Source: Thalassobius sp. I31.1
GTDB lineage: Bacteria > Pseudomonadota > Alphaproteobacteria > Rhodobacterales > Rhodobacteraceae
Length of the DNA stretch: 64,000 nt
Reading direction: 5' to 3'
Assembly (NCBI RefSeq): GCF_003031585.1
Contig: NZ_PWAA01000033.1
Location: 62,001-126,000 of the forward strand
The translations under genes and the position numbers were made by a program. Each line of letters begins with the position of its first letter. Position 1 is the first letter of the stretch. Shown in pieces: positions 54,639-63,986 of the stretch. The notes under the pieces are model-generated. The model saw only the letters and a program-made list of their open reading frames with translations. It ran no database searches and was not told where the DNA came from.

Positions 54639-55769
54639 TTATGCAGATTTGAAACGGTTCACGAATTCAGTCCGCACAGCTGCATACCATGGTGCCTCAG
54701 CAGGCCATGGGTTCAGGTTGGCAAGGCTGTCGCCAGGATAAGCTTCCGCGAAGTTTTTCTTGTAAACGTCGCCAGTATGCGCATCCGCACCCAGAACCGG
54801 GCTGTTATAGCCGTGGCTGTCAATCGCAACGCCAGCATCCTGCGCACGATATGCGAATTCGATGAAGGCATAGATCTGATCGATATTTGCCGCACCGGTT
54901 GGCATGGACATACCGTCAACCCAGGCCATCGCACCTTCAACAGGCGCCTGATAGGTCACAGGTTCACCGGCAGATTTCAGCGCGAGAGGCGGACCATCCC
55001 ATGTCTGCCCCACGATCACACCGTCGTTCAGAAGGCCGTTTTTCTGGCTATCTGCATCGTTCCAGATCAGTTTGATGCGGTTCTTACGCTCGATGCACCA
55101 ATCTGTGACTTTGCCCCAGACTTCGCGCATCTTGTCTTCGTCTTCATAAGCAGCCCAGATGGAACCTGGCTCCATCTCACCGGAAGCTTCCATGTACAGA
55201 CCCGCACCCAGCATCATGGAATGCGCACGACCCATGGTTTTGCCAGCGTTTTCTTCGGACCATACGTCACCGTAAGACGGTGCATCGCCATTTGGTGCCC
55301 ACAGATCAGTGCGCCATGCCATGCCTTCGGTGCCCCAGATATGCGGCAGCCAGGTCGAACCATTGCCGCCAAAGTTCCATGCGTTTTCGCCAATGGCGGA
55401 CATCGCAGGGTTCACGCGGTCAATCTCAACGCGGGACATGTCGAACGGCTGCAGCAGCTCAAGCGGTTCCCACTGAAGTGAACGGTTGTTGGTCGGTGAC
55501 ACGATGTCAAAGCCTTGACCGTTGGTCGCCTTCATCTTGTTGATGATTTCTTCGTTGGACCCGATACCGGTGTAATTGATCTTAATGCCGGTTTCAGATT
55601 CAAAATCAGCAATGAATTGATCCGGCAGATAGTCGGACCACATCAGAATGTTGATCTCACCGGATGTCGCCAGCGCGTTTTGCACCAAAGCCGGTGTTGC
55701 AAGCGCAGCACCGCCAACAGCAGCAGTACCTTTCAGTACCGAGCGGCGATTAATCGTATTGTTAGTCAT
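54639..55769 (-). CDS. ABC transporter extracellular binding protein (PotD/PotF-like)
   Basis: 376 residues. Tat-type leader NRRSVLKGTAAVGGAALATPALVQNALA, then the mature INILMWSDYLPDQFIADFESETGIKINY of the spermidine/putrescine binding family. Later TNNRSLQWEPLELLQPFD and FIEFAYRAQDAGVAIDSHGYNSPV are consistent with a cluster D binding protein. The substrate is an organic amine or related cation by context; the downstream enzymes suggest an amino alcohol. First gene of the SBP-ATPase-permease-permease operon. Confidence 0.9.
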   Translation of the reverse strand: MTNNTINRRSVLKGTAAVGGAALATPALVQNALATSGEINILMWSDYLPDQFIADFESETGIKINYTGIGSNEEIINKMKATNGQGFDIVSPTNNRSLQWEPLELLQPFDMSRVEIDRVNPAMSAIGENAWNFGGNGSTWLPHIWGTEGMAWRTDLWAPNGDAPSYGDVWSEENAGKTMGRAHSMMLGAGLYMEASGEMEPGSIWAAYEDEDKMREVWGKVTDWCIERKNRIKLIWNDADSQKNGLLNDGVIVGQTWDGPPLALKSAGEPVTYQAPVEGAMAWVDGMSMPTGAANIDQIYAFIEFAYRAQDAGVAIDSHGYNSPVLGADAHTGDVYKKNFAEAYPGDSLANLNPWPAEAPWYAAVRTEFVNRFKSA

Positions 55770-56139
55770 GTAAACTCTCCCTGGTTTTAGTGGCCGGTTG
55801 TTTCGACACGAATTGATTCCGACCCAAAGGCCTGAACCTGATTTCCGAATTATGAAGCCCGGAATACTCCTCCGCTTTCAAGACAACCCCTGACAGCTTC
55901 GAAGTGATATAGCCAGAATCCAAAAGCCATATGACAATCTGAGTATATGCGACAGAAAATGTCAAAATTTATCTTGAAAATTTGGTATTTGCGCCGTTTT
56001 TCACAAATTTCGGCTGGTTGCTTCCCATGAAAAAATAAGTCCAGATTTCAGGAGATTTTGTGAATTTACGTCAAAAAATACCAGTTTCCCCGCCCGATCT
56101 TTTTGGGGGCGGGGAGATATGTCCAGAAGACTGCTTAAA
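55770..56139. other. Intergenic region upstream of the SBP gene
   Basis: About 370 bp without a credible gene. It is AT-rich toward 55960-56090 and contains a TTGACA on the minus strand near 55965 and several TATA-like stretches, but none with convincing spacing. The hairpin at 56088-56114 belongs to the alcohol dehydrogenase operon. Confidence 0.6.
56088..56114 (-). terminator. Hairpin after the Fe-alcohol dehydrogenase gene
   Basis: CCCCGCCC (56088-56095) and GGGCGGGG (56107-56114) pair around a 11-nt loop, about 25 nt past the dehydrogenase stop. No strong T run. Confidence 0.6.
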
Positions 56140-57285
56140 TTATATGCAGTCGATGAACAGCTGACGTGTGTTTTCGGCGGTCAGTTCCACCGGGTTTCCG
56201 CCGCAGGATGGGTCGGCGAGGGCCTGGCGGGTCATTTCATCCAGCTGTTTGTCGTCAACGCCCATTTCAGACAATTTGCGCGGAATGCCCAGGCTGTCGT
56301 TGAAGTCCTGCACAAAGCTTTGGAAGCCTTTAAAGCCGCCTTCAATCCCCAGATAGGCCGCCGCCATGTCAAAGCGATCCGCAATTGCAGAAGCATTGAA
56401 TTCCAGCACCGCCGGCATGCAAACCGCATTGGTCGTACCGTGGTGGGTGTTGTACATCGCGCCAATGGGGTGGCTCAGGGCATGGATCGCGCCAAGGCCC
56501 TTTTGGAACGCCGTTGCGCCCATGGCCGCCGCTGACATCATATGCGCGCGGGCTTCGATATCGGTGCCGTCTTTGAACGCGCGCGGCAGGTAATCCTTGA
56601 CCAAACGCATGCCTTCCAGCGCGATGCCCTGGGACATCGGATAGTAATGCGGGGAACTGAAGGCCTCAACGCAATGGGCAAAAGCATCAAGCCCGGTGCC
56701 CGCCGTGATAAAGCCCGGCATGCCGACAGTCAGCTCTGGATCCGCGATCACGATGGATGGCAGGACTTTCGGGTGGAAGATGATTTTCTTCTCATGTGTC
56801 ACGGAATTGGTCAGGATCGACGCGCGCCCCACCTCAGACCCCGTACCAGCGGTGGTTGGCACTGCGATGATTGGCGCAATTGCGTCGGCATCCGCACGGG
56901 TCCACCAGTCGCCCACATCTTCAAAATCCCAGATCGGGCGGGTTTGGCCGGCGTGGAAGGCGACCATTTTACCAAGATCAAGGCCAGAGCCACCCCCAAA
57001 GGCAATAACACCGTCATGACCGCCCGCTTTATAGGCGGCAACACCAGCTGCAAGGTTCAGTTCAGATGGGTTCGGGTCAACTTCGGCAAACAGACCACGG
57101 CCCAGACCAGCGGCTTCAAGAATATCCAGGGCCTGTGCTGTGATCGGTAGCGGCGCAAGGCCCTTGTCCGTCACCAGAAGCGGGCGCTTCATGCCAAGAC
57201 TTTTGCAGGCTTCTGCCAGCTCGCTGATACGGCCAGCGCCAAATTTCATCGTGGTCGGATAGGACCAGTTGCCAACAAGGTTCAT
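56140..57285 (-). CDS. Iron-containing alcohol dehydrogenase
   Basis: 381 residues from MNLVGNWSYPTTMKFGAGRISE; the ATG overlaps the aldehyde dehydrogenase stop (ATGA). NAD loop GGGSGLDLGK, PTTAGTGSEV, and iron ligands in DAFAHCVEAF and ALSHPIGAMYNTHHGTTN. It oxidises a primary alcohol to an aldehyde, probably acting in the same pathway as the two genes upstream. Confidence 0.93.
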   Translation of the reverse strand: MNLVGNWSYPTTMKFGAGRISELAEACKSLGMKRPLLVTDKGLAPLPITAQALDILEAAGLGRGLFAEVDPNPSELNLAAGVAAYKAGGHDGVIAFGGGSGLDLGKMVAFHAGQTRPIWDFEDVGDWWTRADADAIAPIIAVPTTAGTGSEVGRASILTNSVTHEKKIIFHPKVLPSIVIADPELTVGMPGFITAGTGLDAFAHCVEAFSSPHYYPMSQGIALEGMRLVKDYLPRAFKDGTDIEARAHMMSAAAMGATAFQKGLGAIHALSHPIGAMYNTHHGTTNAVCMPAVLEFNASAIADRFDMAAAYLGIEGGFKGFQSFVQDFNDSLGIPRKLSEMGVDDKQLDEMTRQALADPSCGGNPVELTAENTRQLFIDCI

Positions 57286-58664
57286 GATGTCACCTTCTTC
57301 AAGTGGTAGGATTTCGGACGAGTCAGGTTGTGGAAGCCAATCACAGACAGCCCCCCGCCGCGTCCGGTGTTTTTGCAGCCGGTCCAGCACAGGCCCGGAT
57401 CAAGATAATCCGCCCGGTTCATGAAGACGGTGCCGGTTTCAAGCTCATCACCAATGCGCCCAGCGCGGTCGACATCCTGGGTCCAAAGGCTGGCGGTCAG
57501 GCCAAATTCGCTGTCATTCATCAATTTGATCGCCTCGGCATCCGATGACACTTTCATAATGCCAACAACCGGACCAAAGCTTTCATCGCGCATCACGCGC
57601 ATGTCGTGGGTCACATTGGTCAGGATCTGCGGCGTCAGATAAGCGCCGCCGTCGTCCTCAGCCATTGTGTCGATATGGGCCACGGCACCATCGGCCAGGG
57701 CCTCTGCGATCTGGGCGCGAACCTCTTGCGCGAACCGTACATTGGCCATTGGCCCCATGGTGGTGTCTGCATCCATCGGATGGCCAAGCTTATAGCCGTT
57801 CACGATCGCCACAGCCTTTTCCACGAACTGATCATACAGGCTTTCATGCACGTAAATGCGTTCGATCCCGCAACAACACTGCCCCGCGTTGAACATCGCG
57901 CCATCGACCAATGTGTCGACGGCCGCATCGAGATCCGCATCTTCCATCACATAACCTGGGTCTTTACCGCCAAGTTCCGTGCCAACGCCGGTAAATGTGC
58001 CCGCAGCCGCGCGTTCCATCGCCTGGCCGCCACCCACAGAACCGGTGAAGTTCACAAAATCAAAGGCATTGCCTGCGATCAGATCATTGGTAACGTCATG
58101 GGAGAGAAACACATTCTGGAACACGTCCTCAGGGATGCCCGCGCTATGAAACGCCTGCGCCATACGTTCACCCACCAGCAGGGTTTGCGTTGCGTGTTTC
58201 AGCATCACGGTGTTGCCCGCAATCAAAGCTGGCGCGACGGTGTTGATCGCGGTCATGTAAGGGTAGTTCCAGGGTGCCACCACAAAAACCACACCATGCG
58301 GAATGCGTTTGATGTAACGCTTGAACGTCGCATCTTCGCCAACTTCGATATCGGCCAGGCTTTCGACCGCGATGCCTGCCATATGGCCTGCGCGTTCCTC
58401 AAAACCGCCAAATTCGCCACCATATCGGGTTGGGCGGCCCATCATATGGGCAAGCTCTGGCACGATTTCATCGTTCATCGCGCCAACAGCGGCCACGCCC
58501 GCCATCACCAGATCAACGCGTTCCTGCACCGGGCGTGCAGCCCAGGCTTTTTGCGCCTCGCGCGCTGCTTTGGCAGCCGCTTGGGCAGCATTCAGCGACA
58601 ACACCGGACGTTCCGCATACACGGACCCATCAATCGGTGAGATACATTTCAATGTCTGGCTCAT
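57282..58664 (-). CDS. Aldehyde dehydrogenase (PuuC-like context)
   Basis: 460 residues from MSQTLKCISPIDGSVYAERP with AAGGAAGATGGC upstream of the ATG at 58664. Catalytic glutamate in TELGGKDPGYV, cysteine in FNAGQCCCGIERIYV, cofactor segment VVAPWNYPYMTAINT. The FNAGQCCCG triple cysteine is notable. Between the glutamine synthetase-like and Fe-ADH genes on the same strand; likely oxidises the aldehyde made by the ADH. Confidence 0.93.
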   Translation of the reverse strand: MSQTLKCISPIDGSVYAERPVLSLNAAQAAAKAAREAQKAWAARPVQERVDLVMAGVAAVGAMNDEIVPELAHMMGRPTRYGGEFGGFEERAGHMAGIAVESLADIEVGEDATFKRYIKRIPHGVVFVVAPWNYPYMTAINTVAPALIAGNTVMLKHATQTLLVGERMAQAFHSAGIPEDVFQNVFLSHDVTNDLIAGNAFDFVNFTGSVGGGQAMERAAAGTFTGVGTELGGKDPGYVMEDADLDAAVDTLVDGAMFNAGQCCCGIERIYVHESLYDQFVEKAVAIVNGYKLGHPMDADTTMGPMANVRFAQEVRAQIAEALADGAVAHIDTMAEDDGGAYLTPQILTNVTHDMRVMRDESFGPVVGIMKVSSDAEAIKLMNDSEFGLTASLWTQDVDRAGRIGDELETGTVFMNRADYLDPGLCWTGCKNTGRGGGLSVIGFHNLTRPKSYHLKKVTS

Positions 58665-58725
58665 GCCATCTTCCTTTTCACGACCGGGGCCGCAATGCCC
58701 CATTCATCTTGCTGAAAATACTCAA

Positions 58726-60084
58726 TCAGGCTTTCTCAAAGCCGCGCGCGATTTCATAATCTGTGACAACCGCATCAAATTCGTCCTGCTCCCATTCCGC
58801 ACAGCGGTGGTAATGGGCAACGACATCTTCGCCGAAAGCGGATTTCAGCATATCAGATCCCATAAGCGCCGCCATGGATTCACGCAGGTTCGCGGGCAGT
58901 TTCTTTGCATTCGGATCCTGATAAGCATCCCCCGCCTGAGGTGGCGCAAGTTCCAGTTTCTCTTCAATCCCGGCAATGCCTGCTGCCAGCTGCGCGGCCT
59001 GGGCAAGATAGGGGTTCAGATCTGCCCCACCCACCCGGCATTCCACCCGGATCGCTTTGCTGCCTTCACCACACAGACGGAAGCCCGCCGTGCGATTGTC
59101 AATCGACCAGACGGTGCCGGTCGGCGCAAAGCTGCCCTTCTGGAAGCGTTTATAGCTGTTCACATAGGGCGCAAGAAACACCATGATATCGCTGGAATAT
59201 TTGATCATCCCGGCCATGTAATGGCGCATCAGATCCGACATGCCATATTCGCCATTGGGGTCAAAAAACGCGTTCTTACCCTCTTTCCACAGCGACTGAT
59301 GCACATGTGATGCTGACCCCACGCGGTCCTTATGCCACTTCGGCAGAAAGCTTGCGGCATGGCCCTGTTGCCAGGCAATTTCCTTCACCGCATGTTTGGC
59401 GATTGTGTGGTGATCGGCGCAGAGCATGGCTTCCGCGTATTTGATGTTCAGCTCTTCCTGGCCTGCTTCGGCCTCACCTTTGCTGCCTTCAATCGGCAGG
59501 CCCGCCGCATACAGATGGTTGCGGATCGGGCGCATCACATGCTCTTCTTTGGTGGTCTGAAGGATGTGGTAATCTTCATTATAGGCGCTGATCGGCTGCA
59601 GATCACGAAAGCCTTCCGCGCGGATTTCATCATAGGATTTGGCAAAGAGGAAGAATTCCAGCTCCGTCGCCATTGTCGCCGAAAACCCCATAGCTTCCAG
59701 GCGATCCAGCTGCTTACGCAACACAGCACGCGGCGAATGCGGCACAGGTTGATGCGTTTTGTGATCAAGCACATCACACAGAACCATCACAGTGCCTTCA
59801 AGCCAGGGCATCGGGCGGATCGTCGTGAGATCCGGCTTCATAGTATAATCGCCATAGCCGGATTGCCAGGACGTGCTGGCGTAACCATCCGGTGTCGCCA
59901 TCTCAAGATCAGTCGCCAGCAGATAGTTGCAGCAATGGGTTTCCTCATGACCGCTGTCGATGAAATACTGCGCCACCAGACGCTTGCCCATCAGACGACC
60001 CTGCATGTCAATAAGACACGCCAGAACCGTATCAATCTCACCAGAGGCGACTTTGGATTTAAGATCCTCAAAACTCATGGTCAT
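58726..60084 (-). CDS. Glutamine synthetase-like ligase (gamma-glutamylamine synthetase, PuuA family)
   Basis: 452 residues. Glutamine synthetase catalytic fold: TELEFFLFAKSYDE (metal Glu), GEAEAGQEELNIKYAEAM, GSASHVHQSLW, YKRFQKGSFAPTGTVWSIDN and RVECRVGGADLNPYLA. The short beta-grasp N-terminus (DTVLACLIDMQGRLMGKRL) and length match PuuA/FluG-type enzymes, not GlnA. It would gamma-glutamylate a primary amine at ATP cost. Next to ADH, ALDH and an amine-type importer. PuuB-type oxidase and PuuD-type hydrolase are not in the window. Confidence 0.88.
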   Translation of the reverse strand: MTMSFEDLKSKVASGEIDTVLACLIDMQGRLMGKRLVAQYFIDSGHEETHCCNYLLATDLEMATPDGYASTSWQSGYGDYTMKPDLTTIRPMPWLEGTVMVLCDVLDHKTHQPVPHSPRAVLRKQLDRLEAMGFSATMATELEFFLFAKSYDEIRAEGFRDLQPISAYNEDYHILQTTKEEHVMRPIRNHLYAAGLPIEGSKGEAEAGQEELNIKYAEAMLCADHHTIAKHAVKEIAWQQGHAASFLPKWHKDRVGSASHVHQSLWKEGKNAFFDPNGEYGMSDLMRHYMAGMIKYSSDIMVFLAPYVNSYKRFQKGSFAPTGTVWSIDNRTAGFRLCGEGSKAIRVECRVGGADLNPYLAQAAQLAAGIAGIEEKLELAPPQAGDAYQDPNAKKLPANLRESMAALMGSDMLKSAFGEDVVAHYHRCAEWEQDEFDAVVTDYEIARGFEKA

Positions 60085-60119
60085 GGCGGGGTCCTCGTCT
60101 TCTCATCTTAGCGCGACAG

Positions 60120-60186
60120 CGGAATTCGTGACGAATTCCGGATCGGATTTTTTCGAAAAATCCGGGGCCGCACATCGCAGCCCCGG
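60120..60186. repeat. Three tandem palindromes
   Basis: CGGAATTCGTGACGAATTCCG at 60120-60140, a 21-bp palindrome with arms CGGATTTTT / AAAAATCCG at 60144-60164, and CCGGGGC...GCCCCGG at 60162-60186. The middle one is like the element at 3344-3362. They sit between the TRAP operon end and the glutamine synthetase-like start. Confidence 0.75.
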
Positions 60187-60195
60187 GAGATATTA

Positions 60196-61230
60196 TCAAC
60201 CATAACGGTAAGGGCGACCTGCCTTCACCATATCAGCATTATACTGCTTGATGATCTCAACCACACGGGCTTTCAGATCAGATTCGGCGGCGATCTCATC
60301 CCAGAATTTGACAGCAGCACCCTCAACAGTTGCCCATTCCTCATCCGGAATTGAAGTCAGCTCCATTTTCGGGCCATTCACCCGCAGGGAAGCTTCGCCA
60401 CCCCAATACCACCACTGACGATAATAATGGGATTGATCTGTACAGACACGGAACAGGGTCTGGAGATCTTCGGGCAGTTCATTCCAACGGTCAAGGTTGG
60501 TAAAGAAGGAACCAGCCCAGGCACCTGAGATATTATTAGTCAGGAAGTAGTTGGTCACATCAGCCCAACCCACGGTGTAATCCTCGGTGATGCCGGACCA
60601 GGCGATACCATCAAGTTCACCGGTCTGAACCGCAACTTCGATGTCTTCCCAGGGCAGGGTCACCGGCACAACGCCGAATTGTTCCAGGAAACGTCCCGCA
60701 GTCGGGAAGGTGAACACGCGTTTGCCCTGCAGATCTGCAAGGCTGCGGATCGGATCTTTGGTGGCAAAGTGGCACGGATCCCATGCACCGGCTGAAATGT
60801 GCTTCACGCCCACGGCGGAATATTCTTCGTCCCAGATTTCGTTCAGACCGTATTGGTTGAACAGCACCGGCACATCCAGTGAATAGCGGGAAGCAAACGG
60901 GAAATACCCGCCGAATACAGACAGTTCAGTTGGGGATGCCATAGAGTCATCATCAGACTGCACCGCATCAATTGTGCCGTTCTGCATCGCGCGGAACAAT
61001 TCACCGGTTGGGACCAGCTGATCTGCGTAATACAGTTCAATTTCCATCCGGTCGCCCGCAATTTTGTTGAACATATTGATCGCAGGGGTGATCACATGTT
61101 CTGCAAGCGCAGCACCGGCATAGGTCTGCATCTTCCAGGTGATTTTACCGGAGGCAATCGCCGGGGCCGCGAGGCTTGCGCCCACTGCGCCAACACCGGC
61201 GGAGGCTAAAAACTTACGTCTTGTCGTCAT
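60196..61230 (-). CDS. dctP: TRAP transporter binding protein (DctP family)
   Basis: 344 residues from MTTRRKFLASAGVGAVGASLAAPAIA, a Tat-type leader, at 61230. DctP fold: QLVPTGELFRAMQNGTIDA, and the conserved RVFTFPTAGRFLEQFGVVPVTLPWEDIEVAVQTGELDGI where the arginine usually binds a carboxylate is replaced by a threonine-rich segment, so the substrate may not be a simple carboxylate. Solute unknown. Forms a TRAP system with the two downstream-listed permeases. Confidence 0.9.
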   Translation of the reverse strand: MTTRRKFLASAGVGAVGASLAAPAIASGKITWKMQTYAGAALAEHVITPAINMFNKIAGDRMEIELYYADQLVPTGELFRAMQNGTIDAVQSDDDSMASPTELSVFGGYFPFASRYSLDVPVLFNQYGLNEIWDEEYSAVGVKHISAGAWDPCHFATKDPIRSLADLQGKRVFTFPTAGRFLEQFGVVPVTLPWEDIEVAVQTGELDGIAWSGITEDYTVGWADVTNYFLTNNISGAWAGSFFTNLDRWNELPEDLQTLFRVCTDQSHYYRQWWYWGGEASLRVNGPKMELTSIPDEEWATVEGAAVKFWDEIAAESDLKARVVEIIKQYNADMVKAGRPYRYG

Positions 61231-61285
61231 CTTATCTTCTCCTTTGTTGGTGAATGTCCCGCTTGGGCGCGGGCTTCTTCTGAAT

Positions 61286-62611
61286 TTAATTTCCGTAAAC
61301 ATACCCGGGCAGCCAAAGCGCGAGCTGCGGGAAAATCATCACAAGGGCCAGCGCCAGAACCATCACCAGAGCAAACGGAATGATGGACTGATAGATATCG
61401 CGCAGGCTGATTTCCGGTGGCGCCATGGCGCGCATCAGAAACAGGTTATAACCGAAGGGCGGCGTCATATAGGCGATCTGGGTGGTGATCGTGTACAGCA
61501 CACCGTACCAGACCAGATCAAACCCAAGCGCGCCAACCAGCGGCACATAAAGCGGGGCGACGATCACCAACATGGCGGTATCATCCAGGAAGGTGCCCAT
61601 GATCAGAAAGCTCAGCTGCATCACGATCAGGATCATCCAGGGCGACAGGCCCAGTTTTTCGGTGAACAGGGCCTCAATCGCTTTCACAGCGCCCAGCCCG
61701 TCAAAGATCGCGCCAAAGGCCAGGGCCGCAGCGATGATCCAGAGGAACATACAGGTGATCGCCAGGGTCTGACGCACGGACACTTCAAATACCTCGCGGG
61801 TCATACGGCCCTTGAACACGGCAGCGAAGAAGGCAGCAAGGGCACCGACAGCAGACGCTTCGACCAGGGATGTCAGGCCCATGACAAAAGGCACCATCAT
61901 GATCATAAAGATCGCAATCGGCAGCAGGCCTGCACGCAAAAGGCGGATTTTGTCGGCGCGTGTGTACTGGCCGCGTTCTTCATCCGACAGAGTCGGGCCA
62001 AGGTGCGGCTGAATGCGGCAGCGCACGTAGATATAGATGATGAACATCGTCGCCATCATCAGGCCGGGAATGATCCCCGCCAGCCAGAGCTGACCCACAG
62101 GGGCACGCGCAATCAGCGCATAAAGCACAAGCACCACGGAAGGCGGCACGAGGATACCAAGGGAAGATCCTGCCTGGATCACGCCGGTGACCATGATTTT
62201 ATCGTAGTTGCGTTTCAGAAGTTCCGGCAAAGCAATGGTTGCGCCAATCGCCATGCCCGCCACAGACAGGCCATTCATCGCGGAAATCAGCACCATCAGC
62301 AGGATTGTCCCGATGGCAAGGCCGCCACTGGTGCCACCCATCCAGACGTGGAACATCTTATACAGGTCGTCGGCAATTTTGCTTTCGGCCAGGACATAGC
62401 CCATGAAGATAAACATCGGCAGCGACACCAGTGAATACCACTGCATCAGCTTCATGATCGACGTGAAGGGGATCTCTGATCCGCCGGGCCAACCCAGCGT
62501 CAGACCCGCCATAGATCCGACAAAACCGATGGCGCCAAAGACACGCTGACCGGTCAGCATCATCAGCATCATACCGCTGAACATCAGAAGGGCGATGAGT
62601 TCGTAAGACAT
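61286..62611 (-). CDS. dctM: TRAP transporter large permease (DctM family)
   Basis: 441 residues from MSYELIALLMFSGMMLMML; ATG overlaps the DctQ stop by one base (TGATG). About twelve membrane helices, with family blocks PPSVVLVLYALIARAPVGQLW and a C-terminal MTPPFGYNLFLMRAMAPPEI. Sodium-coupled transport subunit. Confidence 0.94.
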   Translation of the reverse strand: MSYELIALLMFSGMMLMMLTGQRVFGAIGFVGSMAGLTLGWPGGSEIPFTSIMKLMQWYSLVSLPMFIFMGYVLAESKIADDLYKMFHVWMGGTSGGLAIGTILLMVLISAMNGLSVAGMAIGATIALPELLKRNYDKIMVTGVIQAGSSLGILVPPSVVLVLYALIARAPVGQLWLAGIIPGLMMATMFIIYIYVRCRIQPHLGPTLSDEERGQYTRADKIRLLRAGLLPIAIFMIMMVPFVMGLTSLVEASAVGALAAFFAAVFKGRMTREVFEVSVRQTLAITCMFLWIIAAALAFGAIFDGLGAVKAIEALFTEKLGLSPWMILIVMQLSFLIMGTFLDDTAMLVIVAPLYVPLVGALGFDLVWYGVLYTITTQIAYMTPPFGYNLFLMRAMAPPEISLRDIYQSIIPFALVMVLALALVMIFPQLALWLPGYVYGN

Positions 62612-63225
62612 CAGATTTCTTCCCCGCGGATGCGCAAGAGGTCTTTCAGGAATTCGGATGAGGCCTGGAGCAGCATCAGGATCACGCCCAGCGCAATCGT
62701 CAGTTTGATCGGCCAAAGCGGCAGCTTCCAGGTGCGGGTGGCTTCAAACCGGCCAAGATGTTCTGCCGCTGCGTCAAAGCCACCGGTAAAAAAGCTGCCG
62801 ATCAGCATGCCGAAGAACTCCCAGGCGCCCAGCTTGTAATGCGCCCCCAGCGCATAAGCGAGGCTGGATGCGGCACCGTTCAGAACCACGCCAAGATAGA
62901 ACGCGAGGAACAGAATCGTAATCGCATCCATCCAGGCTTTCTGCTTTGGCGACCAGCCGCCATAAAACAGATCCATCCGCACATTTGCGCCCAGCTGCAT
63001 GGAATAAGGCCCGCCGACGATGAAGTACGCCACCAGCAGGAATTTCGCGATCTCGATGGTCCAGCCGGCAGGGATGAAGCCTTCGAAACTGTAAGACATG
63101 GCGCGCATGAAGATCGACCACAGAAGCACACCAATCAGCACGAACAGCAGATACATGGCGACACGGCCGATGCGGTAGTTCATGGCGTCAATTGCACGGA
63201 TATAGGTCAGGACGACACGTTTCAT
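62611..63225 (-). CDS. dctQ: TRAP transporter small permease (DctQ family)
   Basis: 204 residues, four spans, the first VAMYLLFVLIGVLLWSIFMRA; somewhat longer than the usual 160-180. Motif GGPYSMQLGANVRMDLFYGGWSPKQKAWMD is typical of DctQ. ATG overlaps the amidohydrolase stop (ATGA). Confidence 0.92.
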   Translation of the reverse strand: MKRVVLTYIRAIDAMNYRIGRVAMYLLFVLIGVLLWSIFMRAMSYSFEGFIPAGWTIEIAKFLLVAYFIVGGPYSMQLGANVRMDLFYGGWSPKQKAWMDAITILFLAFYLGVVLNGAASSLAYALGAHYKLGAWEFFGMLIGSFFTGGFDAAAEHLGRFEATRTWKLPLWPIKLTIALGVILMLLQASSEFLKDLLRIRGEEI

Positions 63226-63986
63226 TTTGCCACCTCCGGGAAGATGTCCACCAGGGCAGGGCGCAGCATGGAAATCAGCTCATCCGCCAGTTTCACGCAA
63301 TCCGCCTCTGCCCCCAGAAGGTCATTGCGCACTTCGATCATGACATTGGGCAAGCCGCGTTCAAGACCGTAGATTTTCAGAGAATGGGTCACACCATCAT
63401 CCGGCCCATAGGGCATATTGCGATCTGTCCGGCGCGGCGCGGGTTGCGCCAGCATAGCATCGGCAAGCCGTGTATCTGCGTCATGCAGAATGCCGATCTC
63501 AGTCGGGCGGTCTTCGCCATAATAGACCGGTGTAAAACTGTGAATGGTGACAATCGCCGTCGCCTGCCCCCGGTCAGCACGGGCATCCAGAAGATCGCCC
63601 ACCGCCCTGCGGAAAGGATCATAGATCAGCTGCGTGCGTGCATGGCGATCTGCCTGGCTCAGATCGCCATTCCCCGGTACGTCGATGACTTCGGACATTG
63701 CGGGCATCGCGCCGGGTGCTTCGGGCGGGCGGTTCAGATCATAGACCAGGCGCGAGATTTCCGCATTCACCAGCGGTGCATCAAGCGCACGGGAAATATG
63801 TTGCGCCATCACCAGTGCGCCCGGATCCCAGACAGCATGGGCCTGTCGGTTTTGCGTCGACAGACCCAGCCCATCCAGGACCTCCGGAATACGGGAAGAC
63901 GCATGCTCACAGATCACCACGACATTGCCCGCGCCGTCTTCATTTGAGACGCGCACAACCTCTCCGATTGTGTGTTCATTCAGCAC
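63222..63986 (-). CDS. N-formylglutamate amidohydrolase family protein
   Basis: 254 residues from a GTG at 63986; GGGGAG lies 6 nt upstream and there is no in-frame ATG nearby. VVICEHASSRIPEVLDGLG, DPGALVMAQHISRALDAPLVNAEISRLVYDLNR, TIHSFTPVYYG and VMIEVRNDLL are the family's zinc-site and substrate motifs (HutG-like). HutG hydrolyses N-formylglutamate in the histidine pathway; here it leads a TRAP operon, so the natural substrate may be another N-acyl amino acid or dicarboxylic amide brought in by that transporter. Confidence 0.88.
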   Translation of the reverse strand: MLNEHTIGEVVRVSNEDGAGNVVVICEHASSRIPEVLDGLGLSTQNRQAHAVWDPGALVMAQHISRALDAPLVNAEISRLVYDLNRPPEAPGAMPAMSEVIDVPGNGDLSQADRHARTQLIYDPFRRAVGDLLDARADRGQATAIVTIHSFTPVYYGEDRPTEIGILHDADTRLADAMLAQPAPRRTDRNMPYGPDDGVTHSLKIYGLERGLPNVMIEVRNDLLGAEADCVKLADELISMLRPALVDIFPEVAK

